Shown one piece after another: positions 6,528-9,610 of a DNA stretch of 9,610 nucleotides. The notes under the pieces were generated by a model. It searched no databases. It was given only the letters and a program-made list of their open reading frames with translations, and had not been told where the DNA came from. The translations under genes were made by a program, and so were the position numbers. The stretch comes from Deltaproteobacteria bacterium (GTDB lineage: Bacteria > Desulfobacterota > GWC2-55-46 > S146-73): NCBI GenBank assembly GCA_015492355.1, contig WGFF01000241.1, forward strand, positions 1-9,610, given 5' to 3'. Within the stretch, counting starts at the first letter, position 1. Each line of letters opens with the position of its first letter.

Positions 6528-6732
6528 AGGTTGTATGTCCTGATGCCGGGATAACAGACCTTTTCGGGGGGAGCCTTTTCTGTAAGGGGGGCTTTTTAAC
6601 GGTATGGAGGTCCATCCACGACCACGGGTAGTATCCCTCTGGGGCAGGGGAGAAGGGATGTTTTGTTGAAGGAAAAGGGGGATGGAGGGGAGTGGACCCG
6701 GGGCTACTGCCATAAAGTAAGGAGTATACACG
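6528..6732 (+). promoter_or_regulatory. G-rich leader of leuA with competing stems
   Basis: There is no credible gene in this spacer. It can form alternative pairings. GACCT (6557-6561) pairs with AGGTC (6608-6612), while the overlapping GGTCCA (6609-6614) pairs with TGGACC (6693-6698). GGTAGTA (6627-6633) pairs with TACTGCC (6705-6711), with one wobble. ATCCCTCT (6633-6640) pairs with AG-A-AGGGAT (6651-6659, one bulge), followed by GTTTTGTT. Sense-strand G-tracts of 3-6 lie at 6566-6571, 6586-6591, 6641-6644, 6647-6650, 6655-6657, 6677-6681, 6687-6690 and 6700-6703. The only notable internal ORF (ATG 6604, 21 codons) has one Leu codon, so leucine leader-peptide attenuation is unlikely. The leuA Shine-Dalgarno AAGGAG is at 6719-6724. 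A regulatory role is inferred. Confidence 0.35.
6572..6597 (+). terminator. Weak terminator-like hairpin in the leuA leader
   Basis: AGCC (6572-6575) and GGCT (6590-6593) close a hairpin whose inner part can pair CCTT (6574-6577) with AAGG (6584-6587). The stem is followed at once by TTTT. The pairing is short or bulged, so this is a candidate attenuator or pssA terminator, not a firm call. Similar TGTAA(A)GGGGGGCT bases also occur after ilvD at 1528-1539. Confidence 0.35.
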
Positions 6733-8271
6733 ATGGATACCCTTGTAAGGATATTCGATACCACATTGAGGGATGGTGAGCAGTCTCCTGGTGCGTCCAT
6801 GAACGTGGAGGAGAAGGTACAGGTTGCAAAACAGCTCGCAAAACTCGGTGTGGATATAATAGAGGCTGGCTTTGCATACAGTTCTCCAGGGGATTTTGAG
6901 GCTGTACGAAGGATAAGCCACGAGGTTGAGGGTCCTGTTGTATGCAGTCTTGCCCGTGCAAAACCAGAGGACATAGACAGTGCATGGGAGGCTCTGAAGG
7001 GTGCACCGAAGCCACGTATACATACCTTCATATCCACATCGGATATACACCTCAAGTACCAGTTCCGCATGACACGCAAGGAGGCACTCAGGCGTGCTGT
7101 GGATATGGTAGAGAGGGCAAGGGGGTATGTGGATGACGTGGAGTTCTCACCCATGGATGCATCGAGGAGTGACCCTTCCTATCTCTACGAGGTGCTCGAG
7201 GCAGTAATATCCGCAGGGGCAACAACAGTGAACATACCCGACACAGTGGGGTATGCACTGCCCCATGAGTTCGGGGCACTCATAAAGGGTATAAGGGAGA
7301 ATGTACCGAATATAGACAGGGCGATAATATCGGTCCACTGCCACAACGACCTGGGGCTTGCGGTGGCAAACTCGCTCTCTGCTGTCATAAACGGTGCAAG
7401 ACAGGTAGAATGCACCATAAACGGTATAGGCGAGAGGGCAGGTAACGCATCGCTCGAGGAGATGGTGATGATACTCAAGACGAGGAAGAACCTCCTTGGA
7501 CTCGATACATCGGTCAATGCAGAGCAGATATATCCCACAAGCAGGCTCGTAAGCAGTATAACAGGTATTATGGTCCAGCCCAACAAGGCTATAGTAGGTG
7601 ATAATGCCTTTGCCCATGAATCAGGCATACACCAGGACGGGCTACTGAAGGAGAAGACCACCTATGAGATAATGAAGCCCGAAAGTGTCGGTATCTCACG
7701 CTCCATACTTGTACTCGGCAAGCACTCAGGCAGACATGCCTTTCGTACAAGGCTTAAGGAACTCGGCTATGAACTCAGCGAGGAAGAACTCAACAGGGCA
7801 TTCAGGACGTTCAAGATACTTGCGGACAGGAAAAAGGAGGTCTTCGATGAGGACATAGAGGCTATCGTGCAGGATGAGATCCTGAGGGTGGAGGAATCGG
7901 AAAGATACAGGCTTGTAAGGCTCAGTGTAAGGAGTGGTACTGATATACAGCCCACCTCTGAGGTGGAGCTCGAGGTGGATGGAAGGGTGGTCAAGGAGAA
8001 GGGCACTGGGGATGGTCCTGTGGATGCGGTATACAAGACCATAGCAAAGATAACCGGTACAAAGAGCAGGCTCCTTAAATACTCTGTCAACGCCATAACA
8101 GGCGGTACTGATGCGCAGGGTGAGGTCACAGTGAGGCTCGAGGAGGACGGGCACATAGCCCTGGGTCAGGGCTCGGATACGGATATCATAGTTGCCAGTG
8201 CAAAGGCGTATGTGAATGCACTGAATAAACTCGAATATAGAAAAAAGGAGAAGAGGGAAAGGCTTATATGA
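6733..8271 (+). CDS. leuA: 2-Isopropylmalate synthase
   Basis: Condenses 2-ketoisovalerate with acetyl-CoA to 2-isopropylmalate, the committed step of leucine synthesis; cytoplasmic. It has 512 aa, the normal bacterial length. The N-terminal HMGL-like TIM barrel (about 4-270) has FDTTLRDGEQSPG with R13 and D14. HCHNDLG gives metal ligands H202 and H204, and NGIGERAGN gives N238; this is the full divalent-metal set. The linker holds LVLGKHSGRHAF. The C-terminal LeuA dimer/allosteric domain (about 375-500) includes TGDGPVDA and TGGTDAQGEV, so leucine feedback inhibition is likely (inference). Presence of this domain and the neighbouring leuC favour isopropylmalate over citramalate or homocitrate synthase. 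The start is fixed by AAGGAG eight bases upstream. It overlaps leuC by ATGA. Confidence 0.96.
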   Translation: MDTLVRIFDTTLRDGEQSPGASMNVEEKVQVAKQLAKLGVDIIEAGFAYSSPGDFEAVRRISHEVEGPVVCSLARAKPEDIDSAWEALKGAPKPRIHTFISTSDIHLKYQFRMTRKEALRRAVDMVERARGYVDDVEFSPMDASRSDPSYLYEVLEAVISAGATTVNIPDTVGYALPHEFGALIKGIRENVPNIDRAIISVHCHNDLGLAVANSLSAVINGARQVECTINGIGERAGNASLEEMVMILKTRKNLLGLDTSVNAEQIYPTSRLVSSITGIMVQPNKAIVGDNAFAHESGIHQDGLLKEKTTYEIMKPESVGISRSILVLGKHSGRHAFRTRLKELGYELSEEELNRAFRTFKILADRKKEVFDEDIEAIVQDEILRVEESERYRLVRLSVRSGTDIQPTSEVELEVDGRVVKEKGTGDGPVDAVYKTIAKITGTKSRLLKYSVNAITGGTDAQGEVTVRLEEDGHIALGQGSDTDIIVASAKAYVNALNKLEYRKKEKRERLI

Positions 8272-9533
8272 GACCGATGACCATAACAGAGAAGATTCTT
8301 GCAAGACATGCAGGGAGGAAGTGGGTCTCTCCAGGGGAGCTTATAGAGGCAAAGGTGGATATAGCCCTGGGTAATGATATTACCGCACCCATAGCCATAC
8401 GGGAGTTCAGGCGTGCTGGTGCAAAGAAGGTATTTAACAGGAACCGTGTTGTACTCGTTCCAGACCACTTCACACCCAACAAGGATATAAAATCCGCCAC
8501 CCAGTGTAAGACCCTGAGGGAGTTTGCCCTTGAGCAGAGGATAACCCATTATTTCGAGGGAGGCGAGATAGGCATAGAACATGCCCTTCTGCCTGAGAAG
8601 GGAATAGTCGTACCAGGAGACCTCGTGGTGGGTGCGGATTCCCATACCTGCACCTACGGGGCACTCGGGGCATTTGCAACAGGGGTGGGGTCTACAGACC
8701 TTGCCTATGCGATGATAACGGGTAGACTGTGGTTCAGGGTGCCGGAATCAATGAAGTTTGTACTCCACGGCAGGCTCAGGAAGTGGGTGAGTGGAAAGGA
8801 CATCATACTCCATATAATAGGCGATATAGGTGTGGATGGGGCGCTCTATAGGGCAATGGAGTTTACAGGGAGTACGATAGAGAGGCTCTCCATGGACAGC
8901 AGGCTTGCCATCTGCAACATGGCTATAGAGGCGGGTGCCAAAAACGGCATAATAGCACCCGATGGTATCACAAAGGAATACATCAAGAAAAGGGCACAGC
9001 GAAAGGCGGTCTTCTACATGAGTGATGATGATGCAGAGTACTGTGAGGTGAGGGATTATAACTGCTCTGATATAGATCTTAAGGTTGCGTTGCCCCATCT
9101 ACCTGAGAATACAAGGGATGTGCGTGATGTGGGCAATATACCTATCGACCAGGTGGTCATAGGTTCGTGTACCAACGGCAGACTCGAAGACCTTGCGGTC
9201 AGTGCACGTATACTAAGGGGCAGGAAGGTAGCAAGGTATGTGAGATGTATAATAATACCTGCAACACCCTATATCTACCGTGAGGCTATGAGAAGGGGAT
9301 ATTTTGATATCTTTCTCAGGGCTGGTGCGGTCATAAGTCCACCCACGTGTGGTCCCTGTCTCGGTGGACACATGGGCATACTTGCCAGTGGGGAGAGGGC
9401 TGTTGCAACAACGAACAGGAACTTTGTCGGAAGGATGGGTGACCCCAAAAGTGAGGTCTACCTTGCAGGACCTGCGGTGGCAGCTGCATCGGCTGTAAAA
9501 GGCAGAATAGCCCATCCTGATGAGGTGGTATGA
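8268..9533 (+). CDS. leuC: 3-Isopropylmalate dehydratase, large subunit (short type)
   Basis: With the small subunit LeuD, isomerises 2-isopropylmalate to 3-isopropylmalate through a [4Fe-4S] cluster; aconitase superfamily. At 421 aa it is the short LeuC form common in archaea, Thermotoga, Aquifex and Geobacter, not the E. coli form of about 466 aa. The cluster cysteines are C301 (GSCTNGR), C361 and C364 (PTCGPCLGGHMG). GADSHTCTYGALGAFATGVGS near 125-145 is the usual active-site stretch. The ATG at 8268 overlaps the leuA stop (ATGA); a second in-frame ATG at 8277 (MTITEKIL) is a possible alternative. The homoaconitase large subunit is closely related, but the leuA neighbour supports LeuC. LeuD is not in the window and should lie beyond 9610. 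Confidence 0.95.
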   Translation: MRPMTITEKILARHAGRKWVSPGELIEAKVDIALGNDITAPIAIREFRRAGAKKVFNRNRVVLVPDHFTPNKDIKSATQCKTLREFALEQRITHYFEGGEIGIEHALLPEKGIVVPGDLVVGADSHTCTYGALGAFATGVGSTDLAYAMITGRLWFRVPESMKFVLHGRLRKWVSGKDIILHIIGDIGVDGALYRAMEFTGSTIERLSMDSRLAICNMAIEAGAKNGIIAPDGITKEYIKKRAQRKAVFYMSDDDAEYCEVRDYNCSDIDLKVALPHLPENTRDVRDVGNIPIDQVVIGSCTNGRLEDLAVSARILRGRKVARYVRCIIIPATPYIYREAMRRGYFDIFLRAGAVISPPTCGPCLGGHMGILASGERAVATTNRNFVGRMGDPKSEVYLAGPAVAAASAVKGRIAHPDEVV

Positions 9534-9554
9534 GGTAGAGGATACCCTGACCCC

Positions 9555-9610
9555 TTGTTATTGTGGGGAAAACCCTTTTTTGTAAAAAAGGGTTTTCCCC
9601 ACAATAACAA
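9555..9610. repeat. Perfect 27-bp inverted repeat at window edge
   Basis: Arms 9555-9581 and 9584-9610 are exact reverse complements around a 2-base centre (GT). The arm starts TTGTTATTGTGGGG and ends ACCCTTTTTT at the centre. The repeat ends exactly at the last base, so the arms could be longer: CCCC at 9551-9554 would pair if GGGG follows. It starts 21 bases after the leuC stop. It could be a strong terminator or mRNA-end hairpin, a dispersed palindromic repeat, or a fold-back artefact if this is a contig end. The T-run needed for a terminator cannot be seen. Confidence 0.9.

Noticed and set aside
6604..6669. 21-codon ORF in the leuA leader as an attenuation peptide
   Set aside because: It contains a single leucine codon and has no clear Shine-Dalgarno, so it does not fit a leucine-sensing leader peptide.
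6480..7154. Long minus-strand ORF (224 codons) across the leuA start
   Set aside because: It is antisense to leuA and pssA, has no recognisable domain, and the sense frame is a certain gene; similar minus-strand frames run opposite most genes here.
1..9610. CRISPR array, tRNA/rRNA, toxin-antitoxin, phage or defence genes
   Set aside because: No regularly spaced repeats and no tRNA-like cloverleaf were seen, and all coding space is taken by eight identifiable metabolic genes.

Overview
The window holds a compact, single-strand block for branched-chain amino acid synthesis with two phospholipid genes inside it. In order on the + strand: ilvD (5' end cut off), ilvB, ilvN, ilvC, psd, pssA, leuA, leuC. 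The host is most likely a bacterium. Genes are preceded by Shine-Dalgarno sites, Ile is often ATA and Arg mostly AGG/AGA, LeuC is of the short (about 420 aa) type, and Psd is of the short type. Codon use and gene order recall Nitrospirota (Thermodesulfovibrio-like) or Geobacter-type lineages. This is an impression from memory; no search was possible.

Layout. 1-1511: C-terminal 90% of dihydroxy-acid dehydratase, followed by a plausible intrinsic terminator. 1512-1659: structured, G-tract-rich leader. 1660-3863: acetolactate synthase large and small subunits, 20 nt apart; ilvN starts at TTG. 3864-4056: 193 nt spacer with a perfect 9-bp hairpin and further hairpins that may be the relic of an IS200/IS605-type element end. 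4057-5067: ilvC. 5077-6527: psd and pssA, joined by an ATGA overlap. 6528-6732: 205 nt G-rich leader able to form competing stems. 6733-9533: leuA and leuC, joined by an ATGA overlap. 9534-9610: short tail that is mostly a 27-bp perfect inverted repeat running exactly to the window edge.

Function. IlvBN makes acetolactate or acetohydroxybutyrate, IlvC converts these to the dihydroxy acids, and IlvD gives 2-ketoisovalerate (or 2-keto-3-methylvalerate). LeuA condenses ketoisovalerate with acetyl-CoA, and LeuC, with a LeuD subunit expected downstream, isomerises the product. PssA makes phosphatidylserine from CDP-diacylglycerol and serine, and Psd decarboxylates it to phosphatidylethanolamine. 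All eight proteins keep their family catalytic residues where visible, so the coding part is ordinary metabolism. I found no new defence, toxin or phage-like system. What deserves a second look is non-coding: the ilvB and leuA leaders, the ilvN-ilvC spacer and the terminal palindrome.
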